A stretch of 64,000 nt of DNA from an uncultured Bacillota bacterium (GTDB lineage Bacteria; Bacillota_I; Bacilli_A; RF39; UBA660). Made by a program: the position numbers and the translations under genes. Within the stretch, counting starts at the first letter, position 1; every line of letters starts with the position of its first letter. Positions 10,607 through 18,677 of this stretch are shown piece by piece. The stretch lies in the NCBI GenBank assembly GCA_958428295.1, contig CAUAFL010000001.1, positions 62,001 through 126,000 on the forward strand, read 5' to 3'. The notes below the pieces were generated by a model that searched no databases, was not told the DNA's origin, and was given only the letters and a program-made list of their open reading frames with translations.

Positions 10607-11959
10607 ATGGAAGATAAGGAAGAATTATCTTATTCATTACATTTAAGCAATGATAAAAATAAATCTAAAAAAGCAAGAAGAAGTGTAAAAAATACTGAAA
10701 CTGGAACTACTTCTCTATCTAATAATGCGATACAAAACCATCAGCAATTATCAAAAGTTAATAAACATAATTTAAGAAAATATGATGAGGAACAAGAATT
10801 AATTTGTACGATTAAAGGAACATCATCTATTGTTGAAGATACTAAAAATTTGTATTTAGATTTATTTGAAGATGCAAGAATTAAGTATAACGAAAAACAA
10901 ACTAGAAATGATAGAAAAATAGAAAATTATTTTAATCATATCTCTAGTGATAATAAAAGAGATCTTGCTTGTGAGATTATTATTGAACTTGGAGATATGG
11001 ATTTTTGGGTAGATAAAGATAATAAATTTAAGAAGAAAATGACAGAAGTTTTTAAAGAACAAATAATAGATTTAGAAGAAGTTGTACCTAATTTTAGAAT
11101 TGCTAATGCCACCATTCACTATGATGAATCTAGTCCACATTTACATATAGTTGGTGTCCCATTTAAAGATGGAATGAAAAATGGTATGGAAAAACAAGTT
11201 GGTAAAAGTGATGTCTTTAATAAAATAAGTTTAAAAGAAATTCAAGATAAAATGAGAGAATATTGTGTTAATTCATTCAATAGAATTTATCACTTAAACT
11301 ACACTCTTAAAGAAAAAGAAGAAGGCAGAAATGTTGATATTAATGTTGCTAATATGAATGAATATAAAAAATTTAAACGAGAACAAGAGAAATATAAAAA
11401 ACAACTTATAGGATTGAATAATAAAGCAGATGAATTACAAAATAAATCTAATGAGATAAATGATATTATTGATAATCTAAAACCTACTATTATGAATAAA
11501 AATAACTACTCTATTTCAAGTGATGAAGTAAATAAAATTAAAAAATATATAGAGCAAACTAATGATACCACTTCTAATTTAAGAGATTCTAATGATATAA
11601 ATATAGTCTTAAAAAAATATGAAGATGATTTAAGAGAACACTCTAACGAAGTTAGAAACTTAAAGAAGAAAATCAAAACTCGTGATGATAGAATTGAAGA
11701 ATTAGAATATAATTTAGACAATGCCAATGACACTATTTATGAATTAGAAAATAAGGTATCAAAATTAGAAGAAACACTAAATTACTTTAAAGAGTTATGG
11801 GATAAGTTTATTAAATTCCTACAAGACAAATTCTTCTCTAGCAATAAATATGATGACTTAATAAATGATTTATATGATGAAGAAATACTTGATGATAATG
11901 AGTTAGATATAATACAAAATAATTCAAAAAGTAAAGAAGATTTTGATAGAAATTTATAG
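10607..11959 (+). CDS. MobV family relaxase (Mob/Pre)
   Basis: Relaxases nick oriT and pilot the single strand in conjugative mobilization. The 450-residue protein has a Mob_Pre domain (about 1-225) starting with SYSLHLSND and containing HYDESSPHLHIVG, the histidine-rich metal motif of MobV (near 170). Residues 240-410 are a long Lys/Glu/Asn-rich coiled coil typical of the family. Start ATG 10607 follows AAAGGGGG. It lies directly downstream of the candidate oriT and of the serine recombinase. Confidence 0.92.
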   Translation: MEDKEELSYSLHLSNDKNKSKKARRSVKNTETGTTSLSNNAIQNHQQLSKVNKHNLRKYDEEQELICTIKGTSSIVEDTKNLYLDLFEDARIKYNEKQTRNDRKIENYFNHISSDNKRDLACEIIIELGDMDFWVDKDNKFKKKMTEVFKEQIIDLEEVVPNFRIANATIHYDESSPHLHIVGVPFKDGMKNGMEKQVGKSDVFNKISLKEIQDKMREYCVNSFNRIYHLNYTLKEKEEGRNVDINVANMNEYKKFKREQEKYKKQLIGLNNKADELQNKSNEINDIIDNLKPTIMNKNNYSISSDEVNKIKKYIEQTNDTTSNLRDSNDINIVLKKYEDDLREHSNEVRNLKKKIKTRDDRIEELEYNLDNANDTIYELENKVSKLEETLNYFKELWDKFIKFLQDKFFSSNKYDDLINDLYDEEILDDNELDIIQNNSKSKEDFDRNL

Positions 11960-12018
11960 TAAATCATATCTAAATATAAGAAAATTTGTTATAATATGAA
12001 TTAAGAAGAAAACTACTT

Positions 12019-12522
12019 ATGGAGGTAATTAATATAGATTATAAAATAGAAATGGCAAAACTAGAAGACCTAGATGCTATTGATAAATTGATATATGATA
12101 GATGCTTATGGTTTAGAGAAAAAGGTGTTAAAGGATGGAGTGTAGATTTCTACCCTAATAAATATGACAAAAGTTATTTTATAGAACAAATGAAAATTAA
12201 TAAATTATTTGTTGCAAAGTTTAATAATAAAATATGTGGTGTTATGCTTTTAAAAAATGAAGATAAAGATTATTGGAACAATGATGATACTTCTTACTAT
12301 ATTCATCATTTAGCAACTGATGTTAATTTAAAAGGTGTTGGTAAGGCATTGATTAATTATGCGATTGAACAATGTAAAATAAATAATAAAAAATATTTAA
12401 GACTTGATTGTTATCAAGAAAGTAAATTTCTCAATGAACATTATGAAAAACTGGGTTTTAACAAAGTTGGAAGTGGAACAGATGAAAATTATAATTTTAA
12501 TTTATGGGAGATGAAAATATAA
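12019..12522 (+). CDS. GNAT family N-acetyltransferase
   Basis: This is a cytoplasmic acetyl-CoA-dependent acetyltransferase of unknown substrate. The GNAT core is visible: ICGVMLL (strand 4), then IHHLATDVNLKGVGKALINYA with the acetyl-CoA loop, then YEKLGFNKVG near the C-terminus. The start is uncertain. ATG 12019 overlaps the GGAGG that would otherwise be the ribosome site, so initiation may be internal (near ATA 12034 or ATG 12052). A TATAAT lies at 11990-11995. It runs into a nitroreductase one base later, forming a cargo operon. Confidence 0.85.
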   Translation: MEVINIDYKIEMAKLEDLDAIDKLIYDRCLWFREKGVKGWSVDFYPNKYDKSYFIEQMKINKLFVAKFNNKICGVMLLKNEDKDYWNNDDTSYYIHHLATDVNLKGVGKALINYAIEQCKINNKKYLRLDCYQESKFLNEHYEKLGFNKVGSGTDENYNFNLWEMKI

Positions 12523-12523
12523 T

Positions 12524-13090
12524 ATGAATACAATAGAATCAATAGAAAATAGAAGAAGTATTAGACTTTTTAAGAGTGACGATATATCAAAAGAAATAGT
12601 TGAAGATATATTAAATTGTGGGAGACTTGCTCCATCTGCAAAAAATAGACAACCTTGGTATTTTGTAATAACAAAAGGTAAAACAAAAGATAAAATAGCA
12701 GATATGATGATAGAATATACTATAAAAAATGATGATACTATTGAAAGAAAAAATTTAGGTTGTGCAAGTAGTGTTAATCCAACAGCAAATGTAATAAAAC
12801 AAGCACCAATATTAGTTTTAATATTTAGAGAAAAAAATGATAATTGGATTATAGGAGATAATCTATCAATAGGTGCTTGTGTAGAAAATATGTGTTTAAG
12901 AGCAACTGAGTTAAAAATAGGTACTTTATGGATTAGAGATACTGTATATGTTGCAGAAGATGTGGCTAAAATGTTGAATCACGAAAATATGGAATTAAAT
13001 TGTGCTTTAGCACTTGGATATGCAAATCAAAATCCAAAGCAAAGACCTAGAAAAGAATTAAAAGATATTGTGGAGTGGTTTGATGAATAA
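12524..13090 (+). CDS. Nitroreductase family protein
   Basis: This is a flavin (FMN) dependent oxidoreductase of the nitroreductase fold. Family features are the N-terminal IENRRSIRLFKSDDI, the FMN-binding LAPSAKNRQPWYFV, and the C-terminal ALGYANQNPKQRPRK. The 188-residue length is normal and the frame is intact. It starts one base after the GNAT stop, and the next gene overlaps it by 8 bases, so translation is probably coupled. The substrate cannot be told from sequence. Confidence 0.88.
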   Translation: MNTIESIENRRSIRLFKSDDISKEIVEDILNCGRLAPSAKNRQPWYFVITKGKTKDKIADMMIEYTIKNDDTIERKNLGCASSVNPTANVIKQAPILVLIFREKNDNWIIGDNLSIGACVENMCLRATELKIGTLWIRDTVYVAEDVAKMLNHENMELNCALALGYANQNPKQRPRKELKDIVEWFDE

Positions 13091-13973
13091 GAAAATATTA
13101 GATTTTTATAAGTAAACAAGTTTATATACAGATTTAGGGTTATATAAAGAATTTGCTAAACAATTGACTAATGATATAGATGAATTATGTGTACTTCAAA
13201 GAATGCAAATTATACATCCTATTGCTTATAATGATTTAGATATAAGAAAACATAGTAAATGTTTTTGGGGAGATATGACAAAAGTTCCAATTACAAGATT
13301 AGATTATGAAGATGATTTGTTTCCTACTGCTTTAAGTATGTTACATGAATTATTAAGAAAAGATAATGAATATCATAATGATCGAAAAGCAGAAGATAAA
13401 ATTCATGTTACTTGTAGAGGATAAGCAATATTGTTAGCAAGTATATTAAAAGCAAAAGGATATTCTGTAAGAGTTAGAAGTGGTTTTGCTCCATATATCA
13501 AATATGATGGTGTTAATTATGACCATTGGATTACTGAATATTTTGATGAAAATAAGAATAGATGGGTTTTGGTAGATGCTGATGAACATTGTCCAGATCA
13601 TGAAATGGGATTTGATTTAAATGATATTCCAAGAAATAAATTTGTTTTTGGTGCTGAAGCATATTTAGGAATGAGAAATAAAAAGTATAAAGATGAAAAA
13701 ATATATTATTCTTCTGATCCAGCAACTTTAGGATTAAAAGCAAGTATTCGTGGTTTGTTTTATGATTTTCATTCACTTATGAATGATGAAATAATCTTTT
13801 TACATTTACCAAAATATATTCAAGATAAAAAATTTGAGTTAAGTGAAGAAGAATATGTAGAACTAGATAACTTGGCAGAATTATTACTAGATCCAGATAA
13901 AAATTTTGACAAAATATTAAACATTTGGAATACAAATCCTAAATTTAGAATAATGTCAGGGGCATTAAATTAA
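13083..13973 (+). pseudogene. Transglutaminase-like cysteine protein gene with two in-frame TAA codons
   Basis: One frame from ATG 13083 to the stop at 13971-13973 encodes a continuous transglutaminase-like protein of about 296 codons, broken by TAA at 13113 and TAA at 13422. The catalytic triad pattern is present: Cys in HVTCRG just before the second stop, His in YDHWITEYF and Asp in VLVDADEHC. Both stops sit where CAA (Gln) would fit (K-stop-TSLYTD and CRG-stop-AILLAS), so each could be a single C-to-T change. Ribosome site GGAGTGG precedes the ATG. Sequence after the stops remains protein-like, so the damage appears recent. Confidence 0.75.
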
Positions 13974-14272
13974 TAAATTTTGATAAAACATATTTGATTA
14001 TTTAATTAAATGGTTTATAATTATATTAAGAAATATTGTATTGGTTACTTACTTTAGCGAAAAAAGTTTGAAATAACTTTCTTACTCGCACCATTTAAAA
14101 ATTTATTCGAATTATTCGAATTTGAAATTACTTTCAATCTTATATAAGATTGATTTTTTTTAATCAATCATTATGTTTAATACATCTTTATCAAAAAAAG
14201 ACTATCAATTTTATTTGATAATCTAATCAATAAATTATAATATATATTACTTCTTCATTTTTTACTAAATTA
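13974..14272. other. Non-coding AT-rich spacer in island
   Basis: About 300 bases hold no supportable gene. It contains the first tmRNA-like remnant (14041-14093), a direct repeat TTATTCGAATTATTCGAA after it, and short hairpins such as AATCTTATATAAGATT near 14138. Nothing else is recognised. Confidence 0.5.
14041..14093 (+). repeat. tmRNA-like mini remnant 1
   Basis: It begins TTGGTTAC, contains the hairpin AAAGTT-TGAAAT-AACTTT and ends CTCGCACCA. The same architecture recurs at 16514-16572, with a different hairpin loop (GTAGAT). A TATAAT lies some way upstream near 14014. It is taken as a degraded, internally deleted copy of the tmRNA 3' region; homology to ssrA itself is weak in this copy. 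Confidence 0.45.
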
Positions 14273-15031
14273 CTATTTGTCTATTTTTTTTGGACAAGTA
14301 TATTTTGGTAATCCTACACTATGTTTTCCATATTCAATCGCACCGGTTGGACAATGAGAAATGCAAGCCATACAATGTACACATCTTTTATCCCACTTTG
14401 GTTTTTTATTTTCTAGGATAATATTTTTAGTAGGGCATACTTTTTCACATTTCCCACAAGAAATACATGTGTCTTTTGCATAAAATTTTTTTGATTTTAC
14501 AAATATCGGATAAAACAATACATTTACAATACTACTATTTAAGCGATCGAGTATTGTAATTTTCTTTGCTCTTTCTTTTTCTTCATTTTTTATGATTTGT
14601 GCTGTCTGTTCTATTTTTATTTCTGATTTATCAATTATTTTTAAAGCTTCTTCTTTAGTTGGAGTAGTAAAAAGTGCTACGTAATTTTCTGGCATAACAA
14701 TTTCGAGGCATCCAGAATAATTCATTTCTTTCTTTTTACATAGTTTTTTTAGATATTTTTCTGCATTTCCGATACTACCACCACAAGTCATTACAAAATA
14801 GATGTTTTTATTTCCCGTTAATTCTGTTTTTTCTAGCCACCTTTGTAATAGTCTTGGTATTCTCCAAGCGTATGTTGGTGTAACAATTACAAATGATGTT
14901 TCTGAATTTATGCTTGCGTAATCTTTCTCCTTTATTTTTTTAAATAAATTTATTATTTTCTCATTATTTATTTTAGCAATTCTTTTTGCTACATATGCAC
15001 TGTTCCCAGTTCCAGAGAAATATAAGATCAT
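14273..15031 (-). CDS. EFR1-type flavodoxin-ferredoxin fusion protein
   Basis: This is a probable cytoplasmic electron carrier. The N-terminal flavodoxin-like part starts with LYFSGTGNSAYVAKRIA, an FMN phosphate-loop pattern. The C-terminus has two 4Fe-4S motifs, CISCGKCEKVCP (near residue 193) and CVHCMACISHCP (near 222). The 252-residue length and layout match EFR1 family ferredoxins. AAAGGAGG precedes the ATG at 15031. It lies alone on the minus strand in the island, between a tmRNA-like remnant and decayed sequence. Confidence 0.88.
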   Translation of the reverse strand: MILYFSGTGNSAYVAKRIAKINNEKIINLFKKIKEKDYASINSETSFVIVTPTYAWRIPRLLQRWLEKTELTGNKNIYFVMTCGGSIGNAEKYLKKLCKKKEMNYSGCLEIVMPENYVALFTTPTKEEALKIIDKSEIKIEQTAQIIKNEEKERAKKITILDRLNSSIVNVLFYPIFVKSKKFYAKDTCISCGKCEKVCPTKNIILENKKPKWDKRCVHCMACISHCPTGAIEYGKHSVGLPKYTCPKKIDK

Positions 15032-15152
15032 ACATTTTTCCTCCTTTATTAATTACTCTTTGTTTATAAAAAATAGTATAACATTTATCGTATTATGATG
15101 CTAGACTGTATCTATTTTCAAAATAAATAAAGTATTTAATCTAGTTAATAGA

Positions 15153-15330
15153 TTATTTAATACTGGAATTTATGTAAATCATCAGATTATTGATAAAATG
15201 TATTTCTTCAAGAGTTAATTGACCATAATGATTTGAATCCACAAACTTAGAATTGGTATATCTACCAATTTCTACCGTGCTAAGATTTCATTTTTCTAAT
15301 TCTTCTAAGGGAAAAACATTACAAAAAAAA
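15153..15330 (-). pseudogene. Fragment of a decayed gene, perhaps XRE-regulator related
   Basis: On the minus strand a frame reads NVFPLEELEK, then a TGA stop, then NLSTVEIGRYTNSKFV and further coherent residues (YGQLTLEEIHFINNLM), ending at TAA 15153-15155. The phrase VFPLEELEK resembles the end of an XRE-type helix-turn-helix domain, but no complete domain remains. It is best read as a fragment with at least one inactivating stop. Confidence 0.4.
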
Positions 15331-15569
15331 TTGCATCAAAAGTAGAAAAGATTCTAGTTGTCAAATGAAGTAACTTGGTTTGCCGAAACTATTTTACTAC
15401 CCTTGTATTAGGTGATTAGATGGAAAAATTAGAATAGACAAGATTAGGACATTTATACCGTTGGAGTTATGATTCTTATAAATATGCAATTGGATTGTTG
15501 ATGGCTAATATTGTTGTCAATTCATTGGTTAATGAAAAAAATTTATCTAAGGAATCTAAAATTAAACCT

Positions 15570-15779
15570 ATGAATTTTGATGTTATGTGCCAAAGATTAA
15601 AAAGTGAGAGAATAAAAGCCGACCTATCTCAAAAGCAAGTAGCCCATATTATCGGCATTACTCAATCTCACTATGCTACTTATGAAAAAGGTAATAATAC
15701 CATTCCGATAACTAGGCTCATTAAACTTTCTAAAACATATAAGGTTTCTATTGATTATTTAATGGGAAAATGTAATTAG
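15570..15779 (+). CDS. XRE family helix-turn-helix regulator
   Basis: This is a small DNA-binding protein with a Cro/C1-type fold: LSQKQVAHIIGITQSHYATYEKG forms the two-helix DNA-reading unit within about 70 residues, followed by IPITRLIKLSKTYKVSIDYLMG. In-frame ATG codons exist at 15495, 15501 and 15570. I take 15570 (MNFDVMCQRLKSERI) because the domain begins there, but the ribosome site is poor for all of them. It may regulate the island. A hairpin and T-tract follow. Confidence 0.8.
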   Translation: MNFDVMCQRLKSERIKADLSQKQVAHIIGITQSHYATYEKGNNTIPITRLIKLSKTYKVSIDYLMGKCN

Positions 15780-15780
15780 A

Positions 15781-15811
15781 GTACAAGAAATTGTGCTTTT
15801 TCTTTTTATAA
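15781..15811 (+). terminator. Terminator after XRE gene
   Basis: GTACAA, a GAAA loop, TTGTGC and then TTTTTCTTTTT. Confidence 0.6.
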
Positions 15812-15841
15812 AAAAGGGCTATCAATTTCACTCGATAGCCT
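15811..15841 (-). terminator. Terminator for the minus-strand lipoprotein pseudogene
   Basis: GGCTATC and GATAGCC arms (15817-15823, 15834-15840). Read on the minus strand the stem is followed by a run of T. Confidence 0.6.
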
Positions 15842-15863
15842 AGTAATTTTGAAATGTATCAGT

Positions 15864-16379
15864 TTAAGTTAGATGGAATATCATTTTTTCTATAACTTCA
15901 ACAGTAGTTAAATCCATGGATACTTTACCATAATAGTCATCAGCATTACACGAGTATTCGTAGTAAATATATTTTGCATCATTTCCTAATACACGATCTA
16001 ATCTACCTATACCATTATCATCTTTCAAAATCATTAAGTTACTATTTGGAGAATAAACTTTTTCCCATTCTTAATATTATAGCCACTATTGCTATAACCT
16101 AATAAATATACCGTATTATCATTCCAAGTGATATGATGACTTTCTATATCGTAGTTATCTAATACATTAAAAGTCCATATTTTTTGATAATTTTGATATT
16201 CTGTATTTTTATACATTGAATAAACATTAGTTTCTGCCAATTCTTCTGATAAAGTTATACTCTGATATAATATTTAAATCATTTCTATTGAGATTTTCTG
16301 ATTTTGAATTATCATTGTTGCTAGTGCAACCTACAACAGTAATCATTAAAACGATAAATAATAAAATAGTTTTTTTCAT
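15864..16379 (-). pseudogene. Lipoprotein gene broken by two frameshifts
   Basis: The start ATG at 16379 encodes a lipoprotein signal (KKTILLFIVLMI, lipobox VVGC then TSNN). The frame is lost near 16255 between NIISEY and TLSEELAETNVYS, and lost again near 16065 in an A-run after NIKNGK. There, adding one base would restore VYSPNSNLMILKDDNG and continue to a stop at 15864-15866. The middle part is still an open 68-codon frame (16034-16240). Function is unknown. A matching minus-strand terminator survives downstream. Confidence 0.7.
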
Positions 16380-16447
16380 AACTTTTGAACTCACTTTCGG
16401 ATATTTATTTGCTATTAAAATTATTATACCGCTTTTTCCTAAACTAA

Positions 16448-16479
16448 AAATGTATTTTATTTGTAGTAAATGTATTTTA
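16448..16479. repeat. Short direct repeat upstream of remnant 2
   Basis: AAATGTATTTTA occurs at 16448-16459 and again at 16468-16479, just before the TATAAT box of the second tmRNA-like remnant. Confidence 0.5.
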
Positions 16480-16497
16480 AAATAGTAAAAAATGTAA

Positions 16498-16616
16498 TAT
16501 AATGTAGTTAGTGATTGGTTACCATATCAATTCCTTTTGAAAAAGTTGTAGATAACTTTCTCAACCGCACCAGAGAAGAATCTGCTCGAACTTTTATAGT
16601 TTTGAGTTTAAAGATA
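16498..16616 (+). repeat. tmRNA-like mini remnant 2 with flank
   Basis: TATAAT at 16498-16503 is followed by GTAGTTAGTGATTGGTTACC, comparable to the ssrA promoter and 5' end. Next come the hairpin AAAGTT-GTAGAT-AACTTT and the end CAACCGCACCA at 16572. GTGATTG (16511) could pair with CAACCGC in six of seven positions, like an acceptor stem. After CCA, AATCTGCTCGAAC and CTTTTATAGTTT match the sequence after the real tmRNA (AATCTGTCCAGAC, CTTTTATAGTTT). It is probably an attachment-site duplicate. Confidence 0.6.
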
Positions 16617-16681
16617 AATATCAATTCTAGAAATGAAATTGATTTTTTTTGATGTTCAAAGAAAGTGAGGAGATTCTTAAA

Positions 16682-16957
16682 ATGGTAACAATAAAAAATG
16701 AAAAAATCGAAGTGGAAGAAGCACTTAAAAATAAGATTGAATTTATTTGTAGTTTTTGTGGTACTACACCTATTATTTATAATGGAAATATAAAAATGAT
16801 AGAACACACGAATTTACAATATATAGAACCCCATAGAATTATTATTAAAGGTATTACCTTTCTAGCATTTAACTATGAGAATACTCTTTATATAGAAAAC
16901 TTAAGTAATGCTATTCCACTTAACGATTTAGAACAATATATTAAATCAATCAACTAG
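16682..16957 (+). CDS. 91-aa CxxC protein, copy 2
   Basis: This is a paralogue of the protein at 8056-8331 with the same 91-residue length. Shared blocks are LKNKIEFICSFC, NGNIK, YIEPHR, IIKGITFL and IENLSN. ATG 16682 is preferred to upstream in-frame starts because GTGAGGAG lies at about 16666-16673. It follows tmRNA-like remnant 2, just as copy 1 follows tmRNA. Function is unknown. Both frames are intact despite clear divergence, which suggests selection. Confidence 0.75.
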   Translation: MVTIKNEKIEVEEALKNKIEFICSFCGTTPIIYNGNIKMIEHTNLQYIEPHRIIIKGITFLAFNYENTLYIENLSNAIPLNDLEQYIKSIN

Positions 16958-17340
16958 TAAAAGATTATCAATTCCTTTTCTACTATTTACCTATGTGTTA
17001 AACAAAGAAAAAGAAATTGCCCAAATTTCGCATACTTTTTGCACAAAATTTACAATATATTTGCCTAGACATTGCATTATTCACTCTGTTAATATGGTAA
17101 TGTAATCAATATAAATGCGATTTAGTGTACGATTTGCAACCGATTAGTTTACTATTCGACTACTAAAAAATACAATTTAGTTTATTGTTTAAAGCAAGTC
17201 AAGATGTTATTATGGTTTTGTATATTATTTTTGTATTTATTTTAGATTATTTTTATGTTTTTGAGTAGATTTTTTACCATAAATTTCTTATAAAATTAAA
17301 AGATATTTATTAATTTAATTACGAAAGGGATGATTTTAAA
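16958..17340. other. Non-coding AT-rich spacer
   Basis: About 380 bases without a supportable gene. An AT-rich tract leads to the ribosome site GAAAGGGATG before 17341. I see no tRNA, strong terminator or repeat array in it. Confidence 0.5.
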
Positions 17341-18429
17341 ATGAAGATAATTAATCCAAAAGTTGGAAATATAGAAGAAATAATACAACCTATAGATGAC
17401 CTAATAATTTTAGGATTATCACGAATAGCTTTTAAATGTAATAAAGAGACAGAATCTTATAATTTAAGAGATGAATTATATGCATCTAAGTATAAGCCAA
17501 CTGGGTTAGAAGGAAAAGAAATAGAATTAGAAAAATTTTTACAGCAACAAATCGGTGAAAACTTGAGAATTAAAAATCAAAATAAAGAGTATAAATGGGT
17601 GATTATTAATGAAAAAAATATAGGAGAAACCAGTCATAGGTTTTATATTGCTCCGAAACCGGAAAATATGCACGAAATTGTTTTTGAGCTTGTTAAACAG
17701 TTCGTTTCACAAAACATTCCAGTTAAATTTAAATATCAATTGACCAGTGGAATGGGACAATGCGACAGAATGATTATTTATAGTGATTTTGATAACAAAG
17801 ACAGAATTGAATCTCAAATAAAAAAAGTTTATCAACAAAATCAAAATTTATTTAGCGGATGTGAAAGATCATTAGCTTGGTTATATACAACAAGTGTTCC
17901 TGATGTGTATCTTGCACCAGAAACACCAAGTGAAGCATATAGTAATAGGTTAACAGAAGTTATAATGACAGCTAAAAATACTTTTAATTTTCTTTATGGT
18001 ATTACTAATAGTAATCAAAAAATTACTTTGGCAGGGAAAAATGCAGAAAAAGCATTAGAGTATATGAAAATGTTAATAGGCTCTTTGATGTTAAGAAAAG
18101 GAATACTGTTGTCAAAAGATGGAAAATGTATAACTATTAAAGATAAAAATGTTAAAACTTCATATGATTTTAATTCAGGAATATTAGAAAATTTTAATAT
18201 GGATTCTCGTGGGTTTTATTCAGTAAAATTTTTCCCAACTGATGAAGGAAGAAATGCACTTTTAGATAATTTTTATAGTGTATCATCAATAAGCGAGCAA
18301 CCTGGATTAGAAATAAAGTATTTAACACCTGAACAAAGAAAAGAGGAACTTGATAGAATTTTTTATCCATATAAGTATATTAATCAACAAACTTCAACGC
18401 AAACAATCGATAATAGCCCAAAAAGATAA
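17341..18429 (+). CDS. Unknown protein, possibly HopA1-like
   Basis: A soluble 362-residue protein with no signal peptide or membrane helix. The middle segment, SHRFYIAPKPENMHEIV and on to a Tyr-rich strand DRMIIYSDF and a C-terminal GLSYAW-like LAWLYTTSVPDVYLAPE, resembles the general HopA1/LxmY pattern (hRhYl...p...l...f....hp.k.K). This is from memory and weak. It has AGA-rich codons, fitting the island. It lies between the second 91-residue gene and tmRNA-like remnant 3, on the same strand. If the resemblance holds it could be a stand-alone effector or modifier; otherwise it is simply unknown. Confidence 0.6.
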   Translation: MKIINPKVGNIEEIIQPIDDLIILGLSRIAFKCNKETESYNLRDELYASKYKPTGLEGKEIELEKFLQQQIGENLRIKNQNKEYKWVIINEKNIGETSHRFYIAPKPENMHEIVFELVKQFVSQNIPVKFKYQLTSGMGQCDRMIIYSDFDNKDRIESQIKKVYQQNQNLFSGCERSLAWLYTTSVPDVYLAPETPSEAYSNRLTEVIMTAKNTFNFLYGITNSNQKITLAGKNAEKALEYMKMLIGSLMLRKGILLSKDGKCITIKDKNVKTSYDFNSGILENFNMDSRGFYSVKFFPTDEGRNALLDNFYSVSSISEQPGLEIKYLTPEQRKEELDRIFYPYKYINQQTSTQTIDNSPKR

Positions 18430-18451
18430 TTATAATTTTAGAAAATAATGG

Positions 18452-18559
18452 TATAATTTAGTTAGTGACTGATTTAAACATTAATTACCTTTGGTAAAAA
18501 GTTGTAGATTACTCCTCATCACCACTATTGGGAAATCTGTTCGAAAAGCATGAACTTTT
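18452..18559 (+). repeat. tmRNA-like mini remnant 3 with flank
   Basis: TATAAT at 18452-18457 is followed by TTAGTTAGTGACTG, like remnant 2. Then AATTACCT and GTTGTAGA are followed by TTACTCCTCATCACCA (CCA at 18522-18524). The real tmRNA reads AATTACCTAAGCTTGTAGA and, after about 30 more bases, ATTCTCCTCATCTCCACCA. This copy thus looks like the tmRNA 3' end with an internal deletion. AATCTGTTCGAA after CCA matches the other flanks. It marks the likely right end of the island. Confidence 0.65.
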
Positions 18560-18677
18560 GATAAATAATCAATTAGAAATAATTGATTCAGACTGTTGAC
18601 AAAGTGGTATATTCAGAAAGAATATATCGTTTTTTGTATGATAGTATGGTATAGTAATTATGTTTAGGAGGTTATTT

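Noticed and set aside
13164..13424. Two separate genes 13164-13424 and 13431-13973
   Set aside because: They are in one frame with only a TAA between and form one transglutaminase-like protein; recorded as a single pseudogene.
13083..13973. TAA read as glutamine (altered genetic code)
   Set aside because: TAA ends many intact genes here with normal lengths, so genome-wide recoding is excluded; only local suppression remains possible.
14041..14093. Standard tRNA gene ending in CCA
   Set aside because: It is too short and lacks D-arm and T-arm motifs, so it was called a tmRNA-like remnant.
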